Virus record (IMG/VR): IMGVR_UViG_3300008448_000685
Coordinates: 1-23,154 of that record
DNA: 23,154 bases
Origin: a virus
Strand: one strand, 5' to 3'
The translations under genes were made by a program, and so were the position numbers. Positions 14,448-20,827 of the stretch are shown one piece after another. Within the stretch, counting starts at the first letter, position 1; each line of letters begins with the position of its first letter. The notes beneath the pieces were generated by a model that worked only from the letters and a program-made list of their open reading frames with translations, was not told the DNA's origin and did not search any database.

Positions 14448-15314
14448 TCAGGTGAAGGCCACTTCGACGACCTTCTTGGCGTCCTGACGACCGGCACCGT
14501 AGGAGGCACCCATCGACACTTGCCAAGCGTCCTTCTTGTCACCGCGGCGGGTGACGTTGCCTTCTTCGTAGCCCTTGCCGAAGTGGATGCCAGACTTGGC
14601 CCAGGCAATGGTGAAGTAGGAGCCGCCGTTGAGCTCGATGCCGTTGAATGGCAGCCACTTGAAGCCCATCCACTTGCCCGAGATGTCGCCGTTCTGCAGC
14701 ATCTTCACGGCCATGTAGTCGGCGCTGGTCAACTGGGTGTCGGCCAAGATGTCTTCGAGCATCACATCGTTGTAGGCGATGTACAGCTCTTCGCCCGCGA
14801 ACTCGTCTGCTTCGTTGCGGCGGAAGATTTTCTTGGTCTCGATAACCTTGGCCTTGGTGAAGCCAGTGCCACCTGCAGCAATCTTCTGCGTGGCGGGCAA
14901 AGCCTGCGAAGTGCCGTCCTTGCGCAACTGGCTGCCGCGTGCTGCGCGGTAGATGATGTCGTCGATGCGGCGGTTCTTGGCGTTCATGAGCAAGCCCATG
15001 TAGTCGCCACCAGTCACAGGGTTGACGATCATCTTGGGGATGTCGTTGCGGTCGAGCGGATAGGCCTTGTAGAAGTCGGCCATGTTGACCACAGGCGTTG
15101 CATGCTCTGGAATGGTCCATTGCGTGTCGCCGTGGCGGACGTTGTTGGCATCCAGCAGGCTGCCGTCGTCGCCCAGGAAGTTGATGGTGAACGACTCGCC
15201 AGTGATCGTGCCACGGTCGTTGACCGCAGACATGAAACGGGAATCGCGCTGTGCTGCCTCAGCCCGAACAGCGGTATCCCACTGCTGGACGAATGCTTGG
15301 GTGATCGTGGACAT
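14448..15314 (-). CDS. Major capsid protein
   Basis: 288 aa. The opening MSTITQAFVQQWDTAVRAEA, the Arg/Asp-rich centre (YPLDRNDIPKM, NAKNRRIDDIIYRAARG) and the end (WQVSMGASYGAGRQDAKKVVEVAF) fit the HK97-fold coat proteins of phages with P22-like or BPP-1-like heads. Residues 140-180 (AAGGTGFTKAKVIETKKIF) resemble the spine-helix region. Scaffold and portal genes lie upstream in the expected order. GGAG precedes the ATG by eight bases, and a 218-base structured leader precedes that. No maturation protease is visible in the window. Assignment rests on family pattern and neighbourhood. Confidence 0.85.
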   Translation of the reverse strand: MSTITQAFVQQWDTAVRAEAAQRDSRFMSAVNDRGTITGESFTINFLGDDGSLLDANNVRHGDTQWTIPEHATPVVNMADFYKAYPLDRNDIPKMIVNPVTGGDYMGLLMNAKNRRIDDIIYRAARGSQLRKDGTSQALPATQKIAAGGTGFTKAKVIETKKIFRRNEADEFAGEELYIAYNDVMLEDILADTQLTSADYMAVKMLQNGDISGKWMGFKWLPFNGIELNGGSYFTIAWAKSGIHFGKGYEEGNVTRRGDKKDAWQVSMGASYGAGRQDAKKVVEVAFT

Positions 15315-15358
15315 GATCTGAACTCCGAAGTTGAATGGTTGGTTCGCCTTGGGGTCAG

Positions 15359-15438
15359 GGTGTCCGGTTACCCGGGCCTGCTACGGGAGTGAGACCGGCT
15401 TGTGTCGCACTCTGCGAGCGTTTAAGAGGTGTCCGGTT
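15359..15438. repeat. Direct repeats GGTGTCCGGTT, 69 bp apart
   Basis: Exact 11-bp copies at 15359-15369 and 15428-15438. Both continue on the minus strand as AACCGGACACC preceded by GCCCGG, with a four-base difference between the copies. They could be operator half-sites, or each arm could form RNA structure with CCGG. Function unknown. Confidence 0.5.
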
Positions 15439-15474
15439 GCCATGCCGGGCTCTGAGTGGCTCGCAGTGTGAAAC

Positions 15475-15509
15475 GGAAGGCGTTTCGGTTTCCCGATGAA
15501 ATGCCTTCC
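15475..15509 (-). repeat. Hairpin GGAAGGC/GCCTTCC enclosing the shared 17-bp element
   Basis: GGAAGGC (15475-15481) pairs with GCCTTCC (15503-15509). TTTC and GAAA can extend the stem after one mismatch. The apex carries ATCGGGAAACC. Downstream on the minus strand there is only CCGTTTCAC, so it is a poor terminator and more likely an RNA processing or stability element. Confidence 0.6.
15487..15503 (-). repeat. CATTTCATCGGGAAACC element, copy 1
   Basis: An exact 17-bp match to 19275-19291, in the same orientation and non-coding here. The similarity continues for a few bases as (A/G)AAAC then CGC. It lies about 170 bases upstream of the capsid start. Confidence 0.6.
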
Positions 15510-15532
15510 AAATGCGCGTGCGCGCGAGGCGC

Positions 15533-15919
15533 TCAGTCTGAAGCAGTCAGCGAATACGTGAACGAAGTCCCAGCGCTGTGGACAACCCGGCAGCGGTACT
15601 GGCCCAGCTGGATCGGTGCTGAATGACGCACTCCACCGGCCGCCGATGCTGGCGTCAGGACTGGTTGGCCTTCACCCAAGATCACGATGTCGGTGCCAAC
15701 GGCCACACGGGCGGCGGCTGTAAATGCGGCAATGACTCGGCCCGCTTGGTCGATGTGCTCGACGACGAGTTGCACCGTGTCCGTGCCTGGGACTGCGGAA
15801 ACGTCAAAGACCAGCGTGACTGTTTTGCCGGTATCCGACTGCGAATTGATCGAGCCGGTTTGCGGCGTCGTTTGTGAAGCCGTGCGTGCTGCGGATGCGA
15901 GCAGTGTTTGGAATGACAT
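15533..15919 (-). CDS. Beta-rich head protein of unknown role (128 aa)
   Basis: Located between scaffold and capsid genes. After a Ser/Thr/Gln-rich N-terminus (SAARTASQTTPQTGSINSQ) it alternates beta strands: TVTLVFDVSAV, TVQLVVEHIDQ, ARVAVGTDIVIL, QLGQYRCRVVHSAG and SFTYSLTASD. This suggests a single beta-sandwich domain, as in capsid decoration proteins. Only a weak GAGA ribosome site is seen. No family is recognised, and the decoration role is inferred from place and fold. Confidence 0.75.
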   Translation of the reverse strand: MSFQTLLASAARTASQTTPQTGSINSQSDTGKTVTLVFDVSAVPGTDTVQLVVEHIDQAGRVIAAFTAAARVAVGTDIVILGEGQPVLTPASAAGGVRHSAPIQLGQYRCRVVHSAGTSFTYSLTASD

Positions 15920-15952
15920 GGTGGGTCTCTGTTAAGTTGATGGTTGAACGGA

Positions 15953-16807
15953 TCAGGCCATGGCTGGAGCGGTGCCAAAGCGCTTCTCAAACGCCTCACG
16001 AACCTGCGCGCTGACCTTGGCGTGGTCTGGGTTCTTGGGGTTGCGGTAGGCATCAGTGCGCATCAGGGCGTCCACGTCGGTTGCTGTGGCTTGCGCGCCT
16101 GGGGATTGCGGTGAGCGGTCTTCACCCACCTCACGCCCGTACTGGGCTGCGAACTGCCAGAACAGCGGGTCGGTGCCGTACTTCTCCCGCACTTGCTGAG
16201 CCAGTGGGCCGGGGAGCGCTGAGACTGCGCGCTCCGCGTGGGTCATGTTGGCCTGCAGCTCGGCCGGGTTGCTCCACACTTTGGACAGCTCGGCCCGCGC
16301 TTGATCGGCAGTGAAACTGGCCTGAGCGTTGAGCAGCGAAGGCACCACGCCAAAGTATTCCCCCATGACGAAATCGAGCTGTGACTGGGTGAGTCCGGCC
16401 TTGTGTGCGCGCTCACGAAAAGAGCGGGTGAGTTCGGGGTCCAAGGGCACGTCCTTGAACTCGTCCGGTATGGGACTGTCCTTGTAGGCGTCCGGAGACT
16501 CTGGCGGGAGGTCCCCAGTGCCGATGCGCTTGACCGCGTTGGAGTAGCCGTCGGCCAGCTTCTGCGAACTGGCGGCCAGGTCGAGCTTGCCGTCGGCACC
16601 CAGCACCGCGTACTTCTCGGGCAGCCAGTCGGGACGGCCTTCGGCTGCTGGCTTGGGCTCACCGGGTGGGGTGTCTTGGGGTGCCGGGGCGGCAGCTGGT
16701 GCGGCAGCGGCAGGCTGAGTGAACAGCGAGTCTTGGGATGGGGCTGCTGCGTTCGCTGCGGCGCTTGGATCAGCGGGAGCAGGGGCTGGGGCGGCTTCAG
16801 GTGGCAT
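15953..16807 (-). CDS. Capsid scaffolding protein
   Basis: 284 aa when started at the ATG at 16807, which has AGGAG six bases upstream; the longer frame to 16879 runs through the preceding gene. Residues 1-60 are a disordered Pro/Ala-rich stretch. The motif RPDWLPEKYAVLGADGKLD near residue 60, the following helix with Lys and Asp, and the end VDALMRTDAYRNPKNPDHAKV are hallmarks of T7-like and related scaffolds. The acidic, helical body (FRERAHKAGLTQSQLDFVM) fits an internal assembly template that leaves the head before packaging. It stands between portal and capsid genes as expected. Confidence 0.85.
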   Translation of the reverse strand: MPPEAAPAPAPADPSAAANAAAPSQDSLFTQPAAAAPAAAPAPQDTPPGEPKPAAEGRPDWLPEKYAVLGADGKLDLAASSQKLADGYSNAVKRIGTGDLPPESPDAYKDSPIPDEFKDVPLDPELTRSFRERAHKAGLTQSQLDFVMGEYFGVVPSLLNAQASFTADQARAELSKVWSNPAELQANMTHAERAVSALPGPLAQQVREKYGTDPLFWQFAAQYGREVGEDRSPQSPGAQATATDVDALMRTDAYRNPKNPDHAKVSAQVREAFEKRFGTAPAMA

Positions 16808-17069
16808 GGTCATCTCCTGGGGTGGGTTGGGAATCGTTGACGCCGTTGGCCCGGTTGCAGCGAGTGACGATGTACTCAATGACCTCCCGGTGCGCCGCGT
16901 CTTGGTAGGTCTTCAACACCGCGTCGATCCCACCCGCTGTGTGCACCTTGGCCTTGCTGGCGAACCGCCGGTAGAGGTCTTCGAACACCTCCGTGCCCCG
17001 CTTGTCCACCTCGAACAGGTCGCGGTACAGGGCATCAAGCCGCGCGCGTTCGTCTGGTTCCTGGCTCAT
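16797..17069 (-). CDS. Bbp19-like small head protein (90 aa)
   Basis: The start overlaps the portal stop as ATGA, and the end overlaps the scaffold start by 11 bases. The sequence is charged and helical: DERARLDALYRDLFEVDKRG, then VFEDLYRRFASKAKV, then GGIDAVLKTYQDAAHREVIEYIV. The D-x2-Y..F..., then AHREVIEYIVTR pattern matches my memory of the Bbp19-like domain of Bordetella phage BPP-1 and relatives, which also lies between portal and scaffold genes. Its biochemical role is not known to me; help in head assembly is likely from position. Confidence 0.7.
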   Translation of the reverse strand: MSQEPDERARLDALYRDLFEVDKRGTEVFEDLYRRFASKAKVHTAGGIDAVLKTYQDAAHREVIEYIVTRCNRANGVNDSQPTPGDDHAT

Positions 17070-18688
17070 GCTGCAGTCGCCACACGCTGAGCCATCGCAC
17101 CCTGCATCTCAACCTGGCCTTGGGCTTGAATGGCCTGCTGCTGGGCTTCCTGTTGCGCTTGGGCGGCCTGCTCGCGGATTTGTTGGAGCGCCTTGGCATC
17201 CCGAATGAGCTTCTGAGGCACACCCAGCATGCGGGACTTCTCGCGCTTGCCCTCTTCCCAGTCGTACAGGTCCAGCAGGTCAGTGCGGCCAGTCGTTTGA
17301 GAGGTCATGCCCAAGTCAGCCTCGAAGCGATCCATGCTGGCCAGCTCGTTCTCACGCTGGGCCCGGGCCAGCGGCGACAAGTAACGCACCGTGAAATTGC
17401 GGTCCAGCAGCGTCTCAGGTGGCCTGCCCATGAGGCGGTAGCCGCTGCGCTCATTGGCACGCCAGGCGATGCCGAAGCAGCGCTCCACCAGTGGACCCAA
17501 GAACTCGGCTTGGAACCGCCCGAACATCGGACCCATCATCTGGCGCAGCATCTGCACCCGCACCGACCACTCATAGGCGGTCTTGCTTTGGCCCTCGACT
17601 GGCGGCAACTGATCGGCCATCAGGATCTTGCGGATGCCAGCCTGCAGGCCTTCGCGGGTCATTTGCCCGAAGTCCACCCGCGCCCCGGTGATCAGCGGCT
17701 TCATGGAATCCACCGAGTTGGCCACGATGATCTTGCGTGGCCCCATCTTGATGTTCTTCGGGTTCAGAACGCCGTCGTCTTCCGCGATCATGGGCGGTGC
17801 GATGGCAGTCTCGGCACCCATCAAGGTCCACTTGGTGACCTCGTTCAGCGTGCGCACGTCGGGCAGAGCGTCCGACATGGGGCCGGTGGCATAGGCAGAA
17901 TTGGGCAGGCGCGACCACCGCGGCACCATGCAGGGGAACTCTTGGTAGCCACTCTCGCGCAGCAGCTTCTTGCTGTCGTACTCCATGTGGCACGACGCAA
18001 ACCGCATGGCAGTGCCCATCTTGGCGTTGCCGTCGTACTGCTCGCGGGGCTCAATGGCGTGCAGCAGCTCGACCTTCTCGTCGAACTTCTTGTTCTCCCA
18101 CATCGTGCGCACCTTGTCCGACACCGCATCCAAGCCGAACTTGGTCACCACTTGGCCCACGGTGTTGCGGTAGCGCCGGTAGACCGTATCGATCAGCCCG
18201 CCAGTGCGAGTCGATGCGACCTTGCACTCACCGATCGGCCAGCACTCAAAGTGAAAGCCGCCTTCGTCCTGCTCGTCGCAATACAGCACGAACCATCCGG
18301 CGATCCACACGTCGTGCATGGCGTCGAACGCCTCGGCGTCAAAGTTGCTGCTGTGGATGTTCTGCCAGATGAACTTGGCAGTCTCGTCCAACCAAACCTG
18401 CTCGGCGTCGGTCTCGCTGCCGATGTCCAGGTAGAACCACTGCGCATTGCTGGGCACCATGCCGCCCATCGCCGTGGCTGAACCAACCCGCACCGATTCG
18501 GGTGCCGTCGAGTCGTAAATGATCGCCTTGCGCTGCTGGGCGTCGGTCGCCGTGATGATCTCGGACATTAACCCATGAGCACGGGCAGGCATGCTCAGAT
18601 CAAAACAGTCCTTCCAAACCTGCTCGTGGAGTTGCTTCTCCGCTTGAAGGTCAGCATCGCGGCGCTTGATCTTGTCGGCATCGGCCAT
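17066..18688 (-). CDS. Portal (head-tail connector) protein, podovirus type
   Basis: 540 aa from the ATG at 18688, overlapping the previous stop as TGATG; the in-frame TTG just before is less likely. The family opening is clear: EQVWKDCFDLSMPARAH, then IIYDSTAPESVRVGSATAMG and MVPSNAQWFYLDIG. The middle shows DVWIAGWFVLYCDE, FECWPIGECKV and the stem/wing segment RWSRLPNSAYATGPMSDALPD. The tail is a Gln/Ala-rich coiled coil (AAQAQQEAQQQAIQAQGQV), as in the barrel that reaches into the head of long-barrel portals. It forms the dodecameric DNA channel that binds terminase and gp11. Identification is firm. Confidence 0.93.
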   Translation of the reverse strand: MADADKIKRRDADLQAEKQLHEQVWKDCFDLSMPARAHGLMSEIITATDAQQRKAIIYDSTAPESVRVGSATAMGGMVPSNAQWFYLDIGSETDAEQVWLDETAKFIWQNIHSSNFDAEAFDAMHDVWIAGWFVLYCDEQDEGGFHFECWPIGECKVASTRTGGLIDTVYRRYRNTVGQVVTKFGLDAVSDKVRTMWENKKFDEKVELLHAIEPREQYDGNAKMGTAMRFASCHMEYDSKKLLRESGYQEFPCMVPRWSRLPNSAYATGPMSDALPDVRTLNEVTKWTLMGAETAIAPPMIAEDDGVLNPKNIKMGPRKIIVANSVDSMKPLITGARVDFGQMTREGLQAGIRKILMADQLPPVEGQSKTAYEWSVRVQMLRQMMGPMFGRFQAEFLGPLVERCFGIAWRANERSGYRLMGRPPETLLDRNFTVRYLSPLARAQRENELASMDRFEADLGMTSQTTGRTDLLDLYDWEEGKREKSRMLGVPQKLIRDAKALQQIREQAAQAQQEAQQQAIQAQGQVEMQGAMAQRVATAA

Positions 18689-18939
18689 CAAACCCCCAAG
18701 GTCTGCTGGCCAGCCGAAGTGCCGCCCCCGGTGAACAGTGAGTTCTCGCGCAGAGCCTTGCGCGACATCTGGGTTTGGGCGTAGGCGTTTTGCTGGGCCT
18801 TCGTTTCTTCGGCCTTGCGCTCAGTCTCAGCGTTGGCTGCTTGGCGCTCAGCGTTCTTGGACGCCTTGCGCTGGTCGTTGGCCGACTTGATGCTGGAAGC
18901 AGTGCCAGCAGCAGCCAGCAGCTCAAGCCCGGTGCACAT
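18688..18939 (-). CDS. Small MCTG-type virion-associated protein (83 aa)
   Basis: AAGG lies seven bases before the ATG. The start MCTGLELLAAAGTASS is followed by an Ala/Lys/Glu/Gln coiled coil (residues 18-60) and a short end SLFTGGGTSAGQQTLGV. The first residues match the 155-aa gp14-like protein (MCTGAE), and both resemble the Met-Cys start of T7 gp14. It is coupled to the portal gene by TGATG. It may be a truncated gp14-like core protein, or a factor using the same N-terminal signal. No proven function. Confidence 0.7.
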   Translation of the reverse strand: MCTGLELLAAAGTASSIKSANDQRKASKNAERQAANAETERKAEETKAQQNAYAQTQMSRKALRENSLFTGGGTSAGQQTLGV

Positions 18940-18941
18940 GG

Positions 18942-19220
18942 TCAGGCCTTCGCAAAGCCGGATTCGTCGCGCTCGCGCACGATCTTGGGCAGGGTGACGT
19001 AGCCCGACTTGGACAGCACCGAGCGACGGACCGGATCAGCCCGAACGATGGCCAAGGCTTGTTCTTCGGTGGGAAGCTCGCCGGGTGCCAGCGCTACAAC
19101 CGGCTGCTCTGGCTCTGCCGCTGGCGCTTCGGTAGGAAGCTCGTCTGCAGGCTGCTCACCAGCGGCTTCGTTGGCTTCGCCAGGGACGTGGACTACATCA
19201 ACGCGGGCAGCTCTGGGCAT
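18942..19220 (-). CDS. Hypothetical acidic protein, first gene of the late block (92 aa)
   Basis: GGAG lies five bases before the ATG, directly after a hairpin. Residues 20-55 are Pro/Glu/Ala-rich and probably disordered. The C-terminal part is more ordered: EEQALAIVRADPVRRSVLSKSGYVTLPKIVRERDE. The last residues overlap nothing, and the stop sits three bases from the next ATG. I do not recognise the family; position suggests a head-assembly or regulatory role. Confidence 0.65.
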   Translation of the reverse strand: MPRAARVDVVHVPGEANEAAGEQPADELPTEAPAAEPEQPVVALAPGELPTEEQALAIVRADPVRRSVLSKSGYVTLPKIVRERDESGFAKA

Positions 19221-19231
19221 GGCAACTCCAA

Positions 19232-19249
19232 GGGGTTTTTCGAAACCCC
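19232..19249 (-). promoter_or_regulatory. Hairpin at the early/late boundary
   Basis: GGGGTTT and AAACCCC (minus strand 19249-19232) form a 7-bp stem with a CGAA tetraloop, right before the ribosome site of the 92-aa gene. It is followed only by TT, so it is weak as an intrinsic terminator. It may be a processing or stability element separating early and late messages. Confidence 0.5.
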
Positions 19250-19256
19250 CCGAGTC

Positions 19257-19547
19257 TCAAGACAAAGCGGTTTTGGTTTCCCGATGAAATGGAAGCTCAG
19301 TGCCGCCGGTTTTCTCCGCCCACAAGCCGATCAGCATCATGCCGTCGTGGAACTTTGGCTCGGTTCCGTCCACGTTCTTCAAGGCCCACACCCAGCTCGG
19401 GCCACGCCCGCAAGCCTCGGCAATGGCTTGCATCGGTGTCCACTTCCTCTGCGATTGCCCCCAGTCGGACCGCTGAAGGTCCAGGATGACCTGCGGCCAA
19501 TCAATGCGATTGCCTGACCTCAGATCGACGAGGGTGGTTTTACTCAC
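19257..19547 (-). CDS. Small helix-turn-helix protein, possible transcription regulator (96 aa)
   Basis: The start overlaps the ninB stop as ATGA, making it the last gene of the early operon. The layout resembles phage HTH proteins: WPQVILDLQRSDW, then PMQAIAEACGRGPSWVWALKNV as a likely helix-turn-helix (about residues 38-59), then EPKFHDGMMLIGLWAEKTG, which mirrors the K-x-G..EP.y..G..L..L pattern of Cro-like families. At the boundary to the virion genes it could control late transcription. The second helix is atypical (Trp-rich), so this is tentative. Its 3' end contains the repeated 17-bp element. Confidence 0.6.
   Translation of the reverse strand: MSKTTLVDLRSGNRIDWPQVILDLQRSDWGQSQRKWTPMQAIAEACGRGPSWVWALKNVDGTEPKFHDGMMLIGLWAEKTGGTELPFHRETKTALS
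19275..19291 (-). repeat. CATTTCATCGGGAAACC element, copy 2
   Basis: Exact 17-bp match to 15487-15503 in the same orientation. It lies in the end of the HTH gene, about 55 bases upstream of the first late gene, just before the boundary hairpin. Confidence 0.6.
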
Positions 19548-19996
19548 GGCATCACCTCGCCAGTCTCAGGGTCCACCCACTGGTCAGCCAGGCGAACGCC
19601 CTGCTCCACCGCCCAGGCTTGGACGAACTCGATCAGCTCGGCCATCTCGCCCTTGGTCAGTTCCGAGGTGCGCCTGAACACCACGTCAACCCCATGACCA
19701 TCCAGCGCTGGCAGTATCTCGATGGACTCACCACGGGCCCGGCACCACGCGGCCACAAGAAGGCGCTTCCAGACCTCGCTGTCCCGGCGCTGGCCAGCCC
19801 AATGCTTCTGGTTGGCAATCTCACCCAGCATGGCGTGCAGTTTTGCGTTTTGCTCCGTGCTTCGCGTGGCTGGCTTGGCCGTGATGCTGATCTGGTGGCC
19901 AGCGGTCAGCATTGCCTTGACGAAGGGCCAAAGCTGCTCAGACAGCGCCTTGTGCGCTTGTTGAGGGTTGATGGCGTTGATCGTGCGGACGTTCAT
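19544..19996 (-). CDS. ninB: NinB-like recombination protein
   Basis: 150 aa from the ATG at 19996, close to lambda NinB in length. I chose this start over the in-frame one at 20044 because it forms an ATGA overlap with a mini-ORF, as at most junctions here. Family features are clear: SITAKPATRSTEQNAKLHAMLGEIA, KRLLVAAWCRARGE, VVFRRTSELTKGEMAELIEFV and the end WVDPETGEV. NinB (Orf) binds single-stranded DNA and helps phage recombination, taking the place of host RecFOR functions. RusA is encoded two genes upstream, giving a recombination pair. Confidence 0.92.
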   Translation of the reverse strand: MNVRTINAINPQQAHKALSEQLWPFVKAMLTAGHQISITAKPATRSTEQNAKLHAMLGEIANQKHWAGQRRDSEVWKRLLVAAWCRARGESIEILPALDGHGVDVVFRRTSELTKGEMAELIEFVQAWAVEQGVRLADQWVDPETGEVMP

Positions 19997-20091
19997 TTGC
20001 GCCTCAGTGCCCGCATGTGCTGGCCTGCTGATCGGTTGATCCATTCGTTGATGCGTTTGAGCGCTTCGGCGCAGCGTTGCTCTGTGGTCAT
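19993..20091 (-). CDS. Mini-ORF bridging rusA and ninB (32 aa)
   Basis: It starts at 20091 with ATGA over the rusA stop and ends at 19993 with ATGA over the ninB start, so it fills the space exactly. It encodes MTTEQRCAEALKRINEWINR, then a basic end MRALRRK. The predicted product is one amphipathic helix with a basic tail. It may be a real small protein or a translation bridge that couples ninB to rusA. No family recognised. Confidence 0.5.
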   Translation of the reverse strand: MTTEQRCAEALKRINEWINRSAGQHMRALRRK

Positions 20092-20462
20092 GACGGCAGC
20101 TTCGGTTCAGGGGTGAGCCGCACCTTCACCATGCCGCCCACTTGGGCCATGACATAGGGGTGAATGCGGAATCGCTTGTCGTCCACGCCCAGGGCATCGG
20201 CCAGCCCATCGCGGCCCGACTTGAAAGCCGCGATCAGGTTGTCGTCGTCACGAGCGCGGCGATCAGGCGGGTAGAAGTCGATCCAGACGTGGATGTCGCC
20301 TTCCCACGTCACTGAGCCTTTGCGCAGGCCGGCCTCAAGCGCCAACAGGTTGCAGGCTGCGCGGTACTTCTTCGCCGCCTTGCTCCGCACCGTCCAATGC
20401 GCCCGGACGTTAGGACTTAGCTCTTTGAGCGGCCATGGCAGGGTCACTTGCAGCGCGCTCAT
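20088..20462 (-). CDS. rusA: RusA-family Holliday junction resolvase
   Basis: 124 aa, near the 120 aa of E. coli RusA. It opens VTLPWPLKELSPNVRAHW, typical of the family. The catalytic acids are in place: D72 and D74 within RARDDDNLIAAFKSGRDGL, and D94/D95 in ALGVDDKRF. It should cut four-way DNA junctions in recombining or branched replication intermediates before packaging. The ATG forms ATGA with the stop of the 122-aa winged-helix ORF and lies inside the 95-aa ORF. Identification is firm. Confidence 0.93.
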   Translation of the reverse strand: MSALQVTLPWPLKELSPNVRAHWTVRSKAAKKYRAACNLLALEAGLRKGSVTWEGDIHVWIDFYPPDRRARDDDNLIAAFKSGRDGLADALGVDDKRFRIHPYVMAQVGGMVKVRLTPEPKLPS

Positions 20463-20697
20463 GCTGTGACCTCAGCGCCTTCATGCGCGCCAGAAACTTG
20501 GCCTTCGACCCCGGCCATATCGTGTCCATTGCCCTGACCTCCGCCCAGACGTAGTCGCGCCATCCACTTTGCAAGCTCACATTGCCGTCTTGCCAGGCGA
20601 GCCACACGGCTTGATCGATGTGCCACTGCTCCCCCATAGCTGCGGTTTTTCGCAACTGCATAAACACCGCCTCGGGCACTTCCTGATCGCGTGACAT
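20410..20697 (-). CDS. Overlapping 95-aa ORF, unknown function
   Basis: The start at ATG 20697 has AAGG five bases upstream. It overlaps the 122-aa winged-helix ORF by 239 bases in another frame and rusA by 53 bases. The sequence is protein-like and Trp-rich: EQWHIDQAVWLAWQDGN, then SGWRDYVWAEVRAMDTIWPG, then a basic helix KFLARMKALRSQHERAA. Third positions are mostly G or C, as in the certain genes. In the overlapping frame about half are G or C, and the product is a Gly/Arg-rich string. This is probably a true gene. No family recognised. Confidence 0.65.
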   Translation of the reverse strand: MSRDQEVPEAVFMQLRKTAAMGEQWHIDQAVWLAWQDGNVSLQSGWRDYVWAEVRAMDTIWPGSKAKFLARMKALRSQHERAASDPAMAAQRAKS

Positions 20698-20827
20698 ACC
20701 CACCTTGTCTCAAGCCCTGAAGCGCGGTTTTGACTGCGCTGGCATCCCAACCCGTGGCCTTAATTAGCTGGGGCTGTGTCATCGGTTTGGTTTGGAGGAG
20801 TTGGTAAACGGTCATGCGGCGACTCAT
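20459..20827 (-). CDS. Winged-helix protein with overprinted C-terminal half (122 aa)
   Basis: The start overlaps the helicase stop as ATGA. Residues 5-62 form a neat winged helix: MTVYQLLQTKPMTQPQLIKA, DASAVKTALQGLRQGGYV, then a wing with RGGVYAVAK. It would bind DNA or act as a small adaptor in replication. From about residue 64 the sequence becomes Arg/Gly-rich with poor codon bias, while the other frame carries the 95-aa ORF. The stop makes ATGA with rusA, so full-length translation is still plausible. The original gene may have lost a stop codon and run into its neighbour. Confidence 0.6.
   Translation of the reverse strand: MSRRMTVYQLLQTKPMTQPQLIKATGWDASAVKTALQGLRQGGYVTRSGSARGGVYAVAKNRSYGGAVAHRSSRVARLARRQCELAKWMARLRLGGGQGNGHDMAGVEGQVSGAHEGAEVTA

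Larger units (their letters stand above)
15315..15532 (-). promoter_or_regulatory. Structured intergenic leader of the capsid gene
   Basis: This is the longest non-coding stretch in the window. It holds a 7-bp hairpin at 15475-15509, an inverted repeat TGCGAGC/GCTCGCA (15413-15419 with 15459-15465), and two copies of GGTGTCCGGTT (15359-15369 and 15428-15438), each beside a CCGGG tract. No convincing -35/-10 pair is seen on the minus strand. It could carry a late promoter, operators, or an RNA processing and stability signal that raises capsid expression. Confidence 0.55.

Noticed and set aside
17120-18481. 453-aa plus-strand ORF opposite the portal gene
   Set aside because: Mirror frame of a G+C-rich gene; Leu/His/Gly/Arg-rich with no recognisable domain or start signal.
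18688-18939. MCTG start as a lipoprotein signal
   Set aside because: There is no hydrophobic signal segment or lipobox before the cysteine, which is residue 2.
19232-19249. Boundary hairpin as an intrinsic terminator
   Set aside because: Only two T residues follow on the minus strand; kept as an unspecified RNA element.
19997-20044. Longer NinB start
   Set aside because: The ATG at 19996 forms the ATGA overlap typical of this operon and gives the usual NinB length.
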